A stretch of 64,000 nucleotides of DNA, taken from contig DATMBG010000052.1 in NCBI GenBank assembly GCA_035559535.1, positions 21,698-85,697 of the forward strand. Direction: 5' to 3'. Positions within the stretch are counted from its first letter, which is position 1, and every line of letters starts with the position of its first letter. Under the pieces are notes generated by a model. It searched no databases. It was not told the origin of the DNA and was given only the letters and a program-made list of their open reading frames with translations. The DNA comes from Candidatus Limnocylindrales bacterium (lineage in GTDB: Bacteria > Moduliflexota > Moduliflexia > Moduliflexales > JAUQPW01). Both the position numbers and the translations under genes were made by a program. Below, one piece after another: positions 52,370 to 60,071 of the stretch.

Positions 52370-52492
52370 TTTTTGTTTTTCTCCGTTTCTGGAGTGCCTT
52401 CTCCAAGTTCACGATAAAACCAGAAACTCCCTGGTAACAGAAGAAACACCCAGAGTGAGAGGAGATTACCTCCCTTTTAAAGATGGTAAAGG

Positions 52493-52828
52493 CTACTTGC
52501 GTCTGAATAAAGAGCCGAGAATAAAACCGGCTGCCAGGGACATAAAGAGCGCTTTATCCGGATTAGCCTGGACATAGTCCAGAGTATCTCGGTATAAGCT
52601 TTCAAGGTTCCATCTATTGATATTTACCTCGGGAAGGTTTCTTTTTACACCCTCGATCATTTCTCCTACCCTGGCCTTTCCGGCCTCATAACCTTCTTGA
52701 ACCTGATCTTTCATTTTCGTTACCTGCTCTCCTACGCGCTCTTTCAAGTTTTCCATATTTCCACCGGGTTTCTCTTCTCTTGGATAATCGGGATAATTTG
52801 GATTGTTGGGATTGTAATGGGTAGCCAT
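52493..52828 (-). CDS. ElaB/YqjD/DUF883-like membrane-anchored protein
   Basis: 111 residues. An Asn/Pro/Tyr-rich head (THYNPNNPNYPDYP) is followed by a helical region and the C-terminal anchor DYVQANPDKALFMSLAAGFILGSLFRRK (two blocks), the hallmark of the YqjD/ElaB group, some of which bind ribosomes at the membrane. Good ribosome-binding site (AGGAGG). Probably co-regulated with the similar gene at 51980. Confidence 0.75.
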   Translation of the reverse strand: MATHYNPNNPNYPDYPREEKPGGNMENLKERVGEQVTKMKDQVQEGYEAGKARVGEMIEGVKRNLPEVNINRWNLESLYRDTLDYVQANPDKALFMSLAAGFILGSLFRRK

Positions 52829-53029
52829 AAAACCTCCTTTATGATATAAGTTAATTCACTTTCCTGAGTCTTTAGATTCTTCTCCTCGTGCTTCTCGGGA
52901 GAAGGGATTATAGAATTGCCTTTTCTACTCTATCAAACGCCCCTATCGGTTAAAACCATCAGAAAATTGAAAATAATTCCCTACAGGCTTGCTCTTTCTA
53001 TGGAATTGACCAAACCTGACAAGCCGGAT

Positions 53030-53206
53030 TTATAATCCATCTTCTTGAAAGTTTTTGAGTTTTTTAAGGGCCCAGCTGAGTGATCTGCCCTCTTGAAGTG
53101 CATAAATCCTGCCATTTCCCATCTTCCCAAAAATTACCGGACTTGGAAGAGGTTCAAATACCTGGTCATAAAAACCAAAAGTCTTAAAGGAGTCATAACG
53201 CGGCAT
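53030..53206 (-). CDS. Small protein, 58 residues, unknown
   Basis: ATG at 53206 is preceded by AAGGGAG three bases away, and the frame runs 58 codons to TAA at 53030. The product starts MPRYDSFKTFGFYDQVF and ends LKKLKNFQEDGL; it has IFGKMGNGRIYALQEGR in the middle, which reads like a compact beta-helix domain. Not recognised. It is too short for usual gene-finding cut-offs. Confidence 0.45.
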   Translation of the reverse strand: MPRYDSFKTFGFYDQVFEPLPSPVIFGKMGNGRIYALQEGRSLSWALKKLKNFQEDGL

Positions 53207-53385
53207 ATTCTCCCTTCAAGGGGTCAGACTCTTCCCTAGCAAGCTTGATTTGGCCTTTTATCCCTTCTACCTTCCTTATTCAGGGTTTAATTTAACCCAC
53301 TATACTCCAACAGACCCTCTTGTAGGATTAAATATCTTTATTAGTTGTAAAAAGGCATGCTAAATGCACCTATAACACTTTAGGT

Positions 53386-53402
53386 AAGTAAAATATTTAC
53401 TT
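53386..53402. promoter_or_regulatory. Dyad upstream of the HhH genes
   Basis: AAGTAAA-ATA-TTTACTT is a perfect 7+7 inverted repeat, 66 bases before the HhH gene. It may be an operator or promoter element; no -35/-10 pair is clear. Confidence 0.4.
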
Positions 53403-53467
53403 TGGTCATAGGATAAAGGGTATTCTCTGTTTCAGGGAGGATCCTTAAAAAAACAGGAGAGGAAGAA

Positions 53468-53815
53468 ATGGAAAAGAAATCAGATAGGAACAAATCCCGG
53501 ATCAATCTTAACACCGCCAGTGATGAAGAGTTAAAAAGAATCCTTAAAAGCGATCAATTGATACAAACCATTAAAGAAAAACGACCTTTTCATAACCTGG
53601 AAGATCTTTGGGAGATTCCAGGGATCAACCGGGAACTCTTTGATGAGCTGAGAAAGATCGTCTATCTGAGTGGTGGGGAAGCAGAAGGAAAGGAAGGAAT
53701 ATCATCTACCCTACCGGCTTCGGGTCCTATCGTTGATCCCGAGCTGAGTGAGGAAATGGGAACCGACCATCCGGGTAAGACCGGGAGAGATACCCAGTTC
53801 GAATCGGAAAGATAA
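53468..53815 (+). CDS. Helix-hairpin-helix (ComEA-like) protein 1
   Basis: 115 residues. RINLNTASDEELKRI and LEDLWEIPGINRELFDELRK form the tandem helix-hairpin-helix pattern of ComEA and of DNA-binding protein tails. No signal peptide, so it is cytosolic. A Gly/Glu/Pro-rich tail follows. Paralogous to the next gene, which starts 64 bases later. Likely binds DNA; role unknown. Confidence 0.75.
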   Translation: MEKKSDRNKSRINLNTASDEELKRILKSDQLIQTIKEKRPFHNLEDLWEIPGINRELFDELRKIVYLSGGEAEGKEGISSTLPASGPIVDPELSEEMGTDHPGKTGRDTQFESER

Positions 53816-53879
53816 CCTTTTTTATCCGTTATCTGCTATCTATTTTAAAGAAAATAGGGAGCGGATAACGGGTGATTCC

Positions 53880-54542
53880 ATGAATCCACCTTATTCTAAA
53901 AAGAAAGAAGCTTTGTTAGGGACAGGACCGGAAGCCGATAAACCGGATGATCAAAGGTCGGAGCACTCCGGTGAAGTGGACGATATAATTAATATTAACA
54001 GGGCCGATGATGCAGCCCTTCTCCGGGTATTTAAAGATGAGGAACTGGTCCGTGCCGTTAAATCCGGTCGTCCCTATGAGAGCCCGGAAGATCTTTACCG
54101 GATAGAAGGTATCAATGAGGATGTTTTTGAGAGGGTCCGGGATAGAATTACCGTAGAAAACCAGGCAAAGTCCGGATTTAGAAGTGTTACGGATATACGG
54201 GAGACCCAGGAGTTGCAGGAAGGGTCCATTCCGGGTTTTGACAGGGATAAACAGGAAGAAATCACCGGGGCTAGGGATCGACTCATAGCTCGGGGTGTCA
54301 TCGATGAGGAAGGGGAAGTCTTCCGGCAACTGGAGAATATAGAACCGGAGATACAGGAAGATCTTAAAGTGATCGAGACCCTTCCGGAACTAACTCCCGT
54401 AAGCGAAACCGAAGAGGCTCAGGAGGAAGAACTTCCAGATGGGGATGTTCAGAAGGATGAGGTAAAAACTCGAGGGTCCGAACGAAGGATAATACCAGGA
54501 AGTGAAGCTGAAACCCCAGAAGAATCGGAGAAACCCGATTAG
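53880..54542 (+). CDS. Helix-hairpin-helix protein 2 with acidic tail
   Basis: 220 residues from ATG 53880 (GGTG upstream); the longer frame from 53748 overlaps gene 1. The HhH region (about 35-95: DIININRADDAALLRVF, SPEDLYRIEGINEDVFERV) matches that of the preceding protein. The rest is a long Glu/Asp-rich low-complexity tail. The pair looks like a tandem duplication with a diverged second copy. Confidence 0.72.
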   Translation: MNPPYSKKKEALLGTGPEADKPDDQRSEHSGEVDDIININRADDAALLRVFKDEELVRAVKSGRPYESPEDLYRIEGINEDVFERVRDRITVENQAKSGFRSVTDIRETQELQEGSIPGFDRDKQEEITGARDRLIARGVIDEEGEVFRQLENIEPEIQEDLKVIETLPELTPVSETEEAQEEELPDGDVQKDEVKTRGSERRIIPGSEAETPEESEKPD

Positions 54543-54635
54543 TGAGGGGAATAAAAAATAAAGGCTTTAAGAGAAGAACTTTTCTGTTTGAAAAGCGTCT
54601 AATTTTTAAAGGGGACTTTTAAAGGAGGCTTGGGT

Positions 54636-54959
54636 ATGAGAATCTTATTGGTGATTCTGATTGTTGTCCTTATTTTGGTTGCCAGCGGGATTATCTATAT
54701 CCGGCAAAGTCAGGATCGCGTGACCATCACCATTGATACCAGCAAAGTTCAACAGAAAGCCGGGGAGGTTATTGAAACCGGTAAAGAAGTTGGATCTGAG
54801 GCCTTAAAGCAAACCGGGAGGGTTATGGAAAAGGTTGGGGAAAAACTGAGTGGAGGAAAAACGGAGCCAAAAAATCAAAATGAGGCTCAGGTACCTCCGG
54901 TACCGGGTCGGGGAGAAGCTAAATCCGAAAACCGGGAAGAAGCGAAACCCCATCGCTAA
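54636..54959 (+). CDS. Small membrane-anchored protein
   Basis: 107 residues from ATG 54636 (GGAGG seven to eight bases upstream). One N-terminal membrane helix (LLVILIVVLILVASGIIYI) and a charged, Gln/Lys/Glu-rich periplasmic or cytoplasmic helix. The VQQKAGEVIETGKEVG region resembles apolipoprotein-like repeats. Unknown function. A shared hairpin (54973-55001) follows. Confidence 0.65.
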   Translation: MRILLVILIVVLILVASGIIYIRQSQDRVTITIDTSKVQQKAGEVIETGKEVGSEALKQTGRVMEKVGEKLSGGKTEPKNQNEAQVPPVPGRGEAKSENREEAKPHR

Positions 54960-54972
54960 ATTGATAAAAATA

Positions 54973-55001
54973 GGGAGGGTTTCCAAAAGTAAAACCCTCC
55001 C
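54973..55001. terminator. Bidirectional terminator between membrane protein and sigma factor genes
   Basis: GGGAGGGTTT (54973-54982) pairs with AAACCCTCCC (54992-55001). On the minus strand the stem is followed by TATTTTTAT, a good T-tract for the sigma factor gene. On the plus strand it follows the gene at 54636. Confidence 0.75.
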
Positions 55002-55022
55002 CTACGTTTATCTTTCGGCTCT

Positions 55023-55913
55023 TCAATTTAGATAGTCTTCTAAACTTCGGGTTATAGCCCTTTTCTTTAACCGCTCCTTGGCCCTTTTCTCGAGTTGACG
55101 AACTCTTTCTCTACTCAGGTTTAATTGTTTCCCTATTTCTGCCAACGTCATAGGTTTTCCCCCATTAATTCCATACCTCAGTTTTAGAATGGTCTCTTCC
55201 CTGGGATCAAGTCCACTGAGCAGTTCCCTAAGCTCCTCCATGAGAGACTCTTTAATTACCCACTGCTCCGGAGAGAGGTAGTTTTTTCCTCGGATGGTGT
55301 CCACAAAAGTGGTTCCTTCATTATCGGAGATGGGAGTGTCCAGGGATAAAGGACCCCAGGATAATCCTAAGAGAGATTCGACTTTTTTGACCGGAATATT
55401 TAATCTACTCGCCAAATCTTCCGGGCTGGGGGATTCGGCTATTTTTTCCTGCATGAGATCCTTATAGACTTTACCCAGTTTGATGATCATATCGGCCTGT
55501 CGCATAGGAATCCGAATAATACTCCCTTGCTCAGCCAAGGCTTGCATGATGGCCTGTCTAACCCACCATACCCCATAGGAGATAAATTTGACTCCTTTCG
55601 AGGGGTTGAATCTTTTAGCGGCTTCGATTAAGCCCAAATTCCCCTCATTGATAAGATCAAGTAAATCCAATCCACATCCTTGATACTGCTGAGCAATATT
55701 GACTACAAATTTTAAGTTTCCTTCTACAAGCCGATTAAAAGCTTGCTCATCACCGTTTTGGATCCCTTTCCCCAGCTCTATTTCTTCTTCTCGGGTTGTT
55801 ATAGGAATGCTGCCTATCTTTCTAAAATAGGCTTGAAGAGGACTTGCTGTAGTCATTTTCTGTGAAAATTTAAGTTTAGATTTTTTTAGCTTCTTTTTGG
55901 ATGGTCTTACCAT
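55023..55913 (-). CDS. RNA polymerase sigma-70 family factor (group 2-like)
   Basis: 296 residues: regions 1.2 (SPLQAYFRKIGSIPITTREEEIELG), 2 (NLKFVVNIAQQY, DLLDLINEGNLGLIEAAKRF), 2.4 (FISYGVWWVRQAIMQAL), 3 and 4.2 (MTLAEIGKQLNLSRERVRQLEKRA). Region 1.1 is missing, so it is an alternative primary-like sigma of the RpoS/SigB-like size class rather than RpoD. It sits in the stress-type island with Usp, YqjD-like and BON genes, suggesting a general-stress factor. The Lys-rich N-terminus (KKKLKKSKLK) is unusual. Confidence 0.88.
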   Translation of the reverse strand: MVRPSKKKLKKSKLKFSQKMTTASPLQAYFRKIGSIPITTREEEIELGKGIQNGDEQAFNRLVEGNLKFVVNIAQQYQGCGLDLLDLINEGNLGLIEAAKRFNPSKGVKFISYGVWWVRQAIMQALAEQGSIIRIPMRQADMIIKLGKVYKDLMQEKIAESPSPEDLASRLNIPVKKVESLLGLSWGPLSLDTPISDNEGTTFVDTIRGKNYLSPEQWVIKESLMEELRELLSGLDPREETILKLRYGINGGKPMTLAEIGKQLNLSRERVRQLEKRAKERLKKRAITRSLEDYLN

Positions 55914-56359
55914 TTCGTTACTCCTTGACTAGATTAGAATTTTTTTTAATAGCAGTCCTTCTCTTTATTATTACCCATCAGATTGAGGAGGTTATCTTTA
56001 AAAACAAATTTAACTTAAAGCTGTGTTCTTTAAGGATAGAAATGTGCATTTTTAGTGCCAAGGTCGGAGTCCCTATCCTGGAAGTCTTTAAACAGAACGC
56101 GTCTTTCTGGGAATCGGTTTTGGAATCTCTCCCCTAAAAGCCTTTAAATACTTCAAGTTTTAAAGCCTGGAAGAACGTAACCTTCCCTAAGAAGGACTTA
56201 TTATTCACATCTTTTCATTTTAATCAAGTCTTTTTTGAAAAAAATTAAATTTTTTTAAAAAAAATGTATAACTTCTGGTCAACCGGTTAAATTAAAAGTG
56301 TATGTGCAGGTGTTTTAGTGCAATTGGTTGTCATAATAGTTCCTAGGAGGCGAAAATTT
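55914..56359. other. Divergent intergenic region, 446 bases
   Basis: Between the sigma factor and the Usp genes, very A/T-rich (AAATTTTTTTAAAAAAAA near 56240). Runs such as AGGAGG (56344-56349) belong to the Usp start. A 78-codon frame at 55901-56137 was rejected. No operator could be named. Confidence 0.5.
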
Positions 56360-57241
56360 ATGATAAAAAGTATACTTATCCCCTTTGATGGCTCTGAGCA
56401 TGCCAGGACGGCTCTTAGATATGGTATTCAACTGGGTCGATGGGATCGGGCCAGGATAGATGGACTGTTTGTGATCGATATTCGGGCTATCCTCCAACCT
56501 CCCACAACCCCCTTAGCCGTTGAAGCGTTCTTACCGGATACCGGAAATGTAGAACTTAACTTCAATTTAGAACTTCAAAAAAAGCTGGCTGAAACCGGTG
56601 AATCTATTCTTAAAGACTTTGAAGACCTCTGTGATAGAGAAGGAGTCCGGCATGGAAGAATTTTTTTAGAAACAGGTTTTATTGCACCCACCATTTGTGA
56701 AAGAGGGAAAACTGCCGATATAATTATACTCGGAAAAGAAGGGCTTTTTGAGGAGACGGGGGCTTCTGGAGAGTCTAAGGCGCAAGTTCCGGATAAACTC
56801 CTGGGTCCGGTAGTCACTGAGGTTATGAGGACGGCTATCCGACCGGTCCTGGTGGTCCCCTGCGAATATAGGGAAATAAAACGTATCCTGATCGCCTATG
56901 ATGGCCATGAGGCTGCAAGTCGAGTTCTCCAAATAGCAGCCTACCTGGGGGCCGTCGGGGAGTTTGATCTGAAAATTCTGGTGGTCACAGATTCCCCCTC
57001 TGAAGGGAGAAAGATCGGTCAACAGGCCGAGGACTACCTCCAGGCTTATGAACTCCAACCTCACCTTATCATGGAGACCGGAAATCCCGTTGAGAAAATA
57101 TTAGCAGTTGCCAGACAAGAGGCTATCGATCTCATCGCCATGGGCGCTTTTGGGAAAAGTAAAATACGGGAATTGTTTTTGGGAAGTACCACCGAAGCGG
57201 TAGTCAAAGAAGCGGATTGTCCCGTGCTTTTGCATCAATAG
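56360..57241 (+). CDS. Tandem universal stress protein (UspA type)
   Basis: 293 residues from ATG 56360, with AGGAGG ten bases upstream. Two Usp folds: ILIPFDGSEHARTALRYG (1-165) and ILIAYDGHEAASRVLQIA (170-293). The second has MGAFGKSKIRELFLGSTTEAVV, the G-x2-G-x9-G(S/T) ATP-binding motif; the first is degenerate. Likely a dimer-like ATP sensor. Expression may depend on the neighbouring divergent sigma factor. Confidence 0.88.
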   Translation: MIKSILIPFDGSEHARTALRYGIQLGRWDRARIDGLFVIDIRAILQPPTTPLAVEAFLPDTGNVELNFNLELQKKLAETGESILKDFEDLCDREGVRHGRIFLETGFIAPTICERGKTADIIILGKEGLFEETGASGESKAQVPDKLLGPVVTEVMRTAIRPVLVVPCEYREIKRILIAYDGHEAASRVLQIAAYLGAVGEFDLKILVVTDSPSEGRKIGQQAEDYLQAYELQPHLIMETGNPVEKILAVARQEAIDLIAMGAFGKSKIRELFLGSTTEAVVKEADCPVLLHQ

Positions 57242-57308
57242 GAAAAAGGAAGGGTCATTTTTAACCCCCCCCCTTCTAAGCAAAGCTTCAAAAAGGAAGG
57301 AGCCTTTT

Positions 57309-57732
57309 ATGGAATCTATAGCCAAAATGGGGAGAATATCCGGCAGCCTCCATTCTTAAAGTCGTGGAGAGGAAAAAAGTCGATGAAATAGATGATCGGA
57401 CCCTTATTTTGGCGGATATCGCGGAGAAAGCCAGGCGTCAGGTCTATGTCCGGGTGCGGGAAATCTTGATAAGTAATAAAATGGAAGCAGAAAAAGCCGA
57501 TCAATTGGCCCAGATTCTAACGGAAGGGCGCTGGACCCATGATTACCCCATCAGTTATGAGGAAGCCGTAGAATTAGGATTACCCGTGCGGGACTCTTTA
57601 CCCGAAGAGGTATTGATCCTTATGAGTTTATACCCTCAACCGCCGCAACGCCGTCCCTCTGTTCAATATATTCCTGTTCCTTATAAGAAAGAGGGAGAAG
57701 AAAAAAGAACCCGGTCTAAAATTTTGGAATAA
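57309..57732 (+). pseudogene. 5'-truncated Clp-fold serine proteinase (SDH-like) remnant
   Basis: The open frame 57364-57732 (122 residues, GTG start without ribosome-binding site) matches my memory of the C-terminal half of SDH-family Clp-fold proteinases: KKVDEIDDRTLILADIAEKA, GRWTHDYPIS and LYPQPPQRRPSVQYIPVPY. The family is usually about 280 residues, and the catalytic Ser half is missing. Upstream, WGEYPAASILKVVE continues in the same frame back to 57328 with no start. A well-placed ATG (57309, AAGGAAGGAG before it) reads in another frame and stops after 16 codons; dropping one A of AAAATGG would join them. Confidence 0.65.
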
Positions 57733-57767
57733 CCGGGGGAAATTCTCTTAAGGCTCTTTCTCCTGAC

Positions 57768-57796
57768 TCCGAGGTTTTCAAAACCCCGGAGTTTTC
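57768..57796 (+). terminator. Terminator after the truncated proteinase gene
   Basis: TCCGAGGTTTT (57768-57778) pairs with AAAACCCCGGA (57780-57790) with one mismatch and almost no loop bases left free, and GTTTTCC follows. A smaller CCTGAGGT/ACCTCAG hairpin lies near 57880-57902. Confidence 0.55.
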
Positions 57797-58250
57797 CTCC
57801 CTAAAGTTCTGAAAATCCCGAGATCTCCCATATTTGGGGATTTTGGAATCGTTGCCAACTCTTAGGTTGGGCTTAAACCTCCTGAGGTTTTAAATACCTC
57901 AGAGATCTATCCGGTTCTCCATCAAGGCTTGAATTCTCACCCCTCTTATAGAGGGGTAGAAATGTACCTGAATCCCGGTTTGTGGACTCCGGGTTCTCTT
58001 CCGGGGATCCGGGTGTTTCTCATCCTCCCTTTCTGAGATCTCCTGGTTCTGTAAGCACTGCATGGAGGGCAAAAGCCCGGAGAGAGGACTCTCCTTCCTC
58101 CCTTGCCCGGGAAAGAAAAGATCCCTGGTACCAGAATTGCAAGTTTACTTTTTTAGAGCTATTTAAGCTAAACAAAACTAAAAATAAGAATATATTGGAA
58201 AAGTTTACAAACCTTGTTTGAATTAACTATAAAGAGTGGAGGTATTTTCT
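57797..58250. other. Intergenic region
   Basis: Hairpin-rich, no gene. An open frame 57982-58221 is Ser/Arg-rich and has no ribosome-binding site. GGAGG at 58239-58243 serves the next gene. Confidence 0.5.
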
Positions 58251-58658
58251 ATGCCGGTAGGTGCATGGAGTCCAGAACGAGAGCAAGAATACGAAAAGCT
58301 CAAGGAGGAGTTTAAAAAGGAAGGAAGATATAAGGGAAGAGAAGAAGAAGTAGCTGCACGCATTGTAAATAAACAGCGCCGGGAATTCAAAGAGACTAAA
58401 GAGGCCAGCGAAGAAGATAAAAATGACCAATTAGATCAGGAACTGCCCATTGAAAATTACGATCGGTTGACCGTTCAGGAGTTAACCAGGAAGTTGGGAT
58501 CTCTTTCAGAAAAAGAGCTTCAAGAAATTGAAGAGTATGAAAAGAAGCACAAAAACCGAAAAACCGCTTTAGAAGCCATGGAAAGACAAAGGAAGAAACT
58601 CCAGGACGGGAAAGAAAAAGCAAAGACGAAAGAGACCAGGGGTTATTGGGATCTCTAG
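58251..58658 (+). CDS. Small charged protein with plasmid-stabilisation-type and helical motif
   Basis: 135 residues from ATG 58251 (GGAGG eight bases upstream). The N-terminus (WSPEREQEYEKLKEEFKKEG, AARIVNKQRREF) resembles small plasmid-stabilisation-type proteins that share a ...R.A..TVNK... segment. The C-terminal half (IENYDRLTVQELTRKLGSL, ELQEIEEYEKKHKNRKTAL) is the helical module seen in gas-vesicle and SRPBCC protein neighbours. Both are common in stress islands. Function unknown. Confidence 0.6.
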   Translation: MPVGAWSPEREQEYEKLKEEFKKEGRYKGREEEVAARIVNKQRREFKETKEASEEDKNDQLDQELPIENYDRLTVQELTRKLGSLSEKELQEIEEYEKKHKNRKTALEAMERQRKKLQDGKEKAKTKETRGYWDL

Positions 58659-58771
58659 GGTGATCCAGGGGCTATTATCCTTGATTTCTCCTACACGGTA
58701 AAGGATAAAAGGCTCATAATCCTCATAATCCTATGGAAAAAGGGAAAATTCAGATTCATCGGGAGGAAGTT

Positions 58772-59356
58772 ATGAAATTACTTCTGGTTTTAGGGAAAGG
58801 ATTCCTATCTGTATTTTTGGTTTTTATGCTGATTTCTTACCTGGTGGGGGGCAGTGGGGCCGAAGCCCGGGAACCGGCTAAGGATCCCGATCCTGCTCAA
58901 ACGAAAACCCGCCCCGACTGGTGGTTGACTTTTAAAACTAAAATGGCCCTTCTGGCCAGTCCGGAGGTGAGCGCTTTTGATATTGATGTAGATACCAAAG
59001 ATGGGGTCATTTACTTAAAAGGGACGGTTTCTTCAGAAAATGAAAAACAGCGTGCCGAACAAGTAGCCCAGGGAATAGAAGGAAAACGGGGGGTAGTAAA
59101 TAATCTAGTCGTTTCCGATAAGGCAAGACCGGAATATCTTTCCGACAAAGATGAAAATATTCGGGCTGCCGTCGAAAAAAATCTGGCCAGTGATCCGAAC
59201 TTTAAGAATGTCCAGGTAGACGTCAAGGATGGAATTGTGACCTTAACCGGATCGGTGGAAACCTATTCTTTAAGTGCAGAAGCTGCCAGACTGGCCCGAG
59301 TTAAAGGTGTAAAAGCCATTCAAAATGAGTTGATCGTAGAGAAGGAACCTTCCTGA
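58772..59356 (+). CDS. Secreted protein with two BON domains
   Basis: 194 residues from ATG 58772 (GGGAGG upstream); the frame from 58733 is longer but lacks support. Signal peptide (GFLSVFLVFMLISYLVGGSGAEA), then two BON domains: TKMALLASPEVSAFDIDVDT with GVIYLKGTVSSENEKQRAEQVA, and AAVEKNLASDPNFKNVQVDVKDGIVTLTG (shown in blocks). BON domains bind phospholipid or protect membranes, as in OsmY. The product is probably periplasmic and stress-related. Confidence 0.87.
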   Translation: MKLLLVLGKGFLSVFLVFMLISYLVGGSGAEAREPAKDPDPAQTKTRPDWWLTFKTKMALLASPEVSAFDIDVDTKDGVIYLKGTVSSENEKQRAEQVAQGIEGKRGVVNNLVVSDKARPEYLSDKDENIRAAVEKNLASDPNFKNVQVDVKDGIVTLTGSVETYSLSAEAARLARVKGVKAIQNELIVEKEPS

Positions 59357-59404
59357 TAGAACGGAGTGGAGTTTTGCCCGAACGGGCCAAACTTTGTATA
59401 GATA

Positions 59405-59515
59405 CCGAACGGTAGGGAAAAAGGTGGATATATTATAGACCCTGGATAAAAAATCAACACAGATCCCTCCTCATCCAGTCCGCATATTCCATACTTCCTT
59501 ACCGTTCGGCTTTTT
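59405..59515. terminator. Long-range inverted repeat between BON and OsmC genes
   Basis: CCGAACGGTAGGGA (59405-59418) pairs with TCCTTACCGTTCGG (59496-59509) with one mismatch, followed by CTTTTTTA on the plus strand. A smaller hairpin GCCCGAACGGGC is at 59376-59387. Placed between convergent genes. Confidence 0.6.
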
Positions 59516-59548
59516 TATTTTTTCCGTTTCCCAGGGATACCTTCTGAT

Positions 59549-59995
59549 TTATGTGGACCCGGATTCTGGATCCTCCCCTACTAAGGAGCTGATAATCTGA
59601 TTGGTTCGAGTTAAGGTCAGATGGACTGGGCATTTATTGGCAATTTGTAAGAGCCGTTCTTGTTGCTCCCTGGTCAGGTTGCCCTTTACCCTTATGTTTC
59701 GTTCAATCCTGTCAATTTTTCCCTCCTTATTTTCACACTCTGCACAGTCTTTGGCATGGATTTTCTGATGACTGAGGATCACTTCGACCTGCTCTAGAGG
59801 CCATCCTTTACGCCGCGCATACAGCAGCAAAGTCATCGATGTTCAGGCACCCAGCGCAGATAAGATGAGTTCATAGGGGTCGGGTCCTTTTCCATCTCCC
59901 CCAGCTTCTTGGGGTTCATCGGCTATAAACCGATAAGTCGAAGTAATGACCTCTTGCTGAAGGTTTTCTCTGGATCGTACCGTTACAGTTGCCAT
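59549..59995 (-). CDS. OsmC-family peroxidase with in-frame TGA read as selenocysteine (probable selenoprotein)
   Basis: ATG at 59995 gives 148 codons. At residue 51 the codon is TGA (59845-59843), exactly where OsmC proteins have the catalytic Cys of LGACTSMTL: the frame reads ALGA-U-TSMTLLLYA. The second catalytic Cys survives in NKCPVHLTL (Cys122). Sequence on both sides is undamaged and family-like (GKGPDPYELILSALGA; HAKDCAEC; RIERNIRVKGNL), so this is not a decayed gene. A hairpin suited to a bacterial SECIS lies just 3' of TGA. A standard annotator would report only the 95-residue C-terminal part. OsmC proteins reduce organic hydroperoxides. sel genes are not in the window. Confidence 0.85.
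59806..59832 (-). promoter_or_regulatory. Candidate bacterial SECIS element
   Basis: Minus strand: CUUU-GCUGC, loop UGUAUGC, GCGGC-(GU)-AAAG. Nine base pairs with a 2-base bulge. The GU of the loop lies about 20 bases after the UGA, within the 16-37 base window known for bacterial SECIS. The fold is by eye. Confidence 0.65.
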
Positions 59996-60071
59996 ATGAG
60001 CAATCAGAAGCCAGAAGCAAGGGAAGCTTTTTTGGTTTCTTACTTCCGGCTTCGTATCTCCTGGTTCCAGA

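Noticed and set aside
55901..56137. 78-residue frame divergent from the sigma factor
   Set aside because: It begins inside the sigma factor gene, has no ribosome-binding site and occupies its promoter region.
57982..58221. 79-residue Ser/Arg-rich frame
   Set aside because: Low-complexity composition over hairpin repeats, no ribosome-binding site.
59549..59836. 95-residue OsmC fragment as an independent gene
   Set aside because: Its ATG is the Met of the catalytic motif three codons after the TGA; the upstream codons encode the missing OsmC N-terminus in frame.
59843..59845. TGA in the OsmC gene as an ordinary nonsense mutation
   Set aside because: The exact match to the catalytic Cys codon, intact flanks and the SECIS-like hairpin favour selenocysteine; kept as the main alternative until sel genes are checked.
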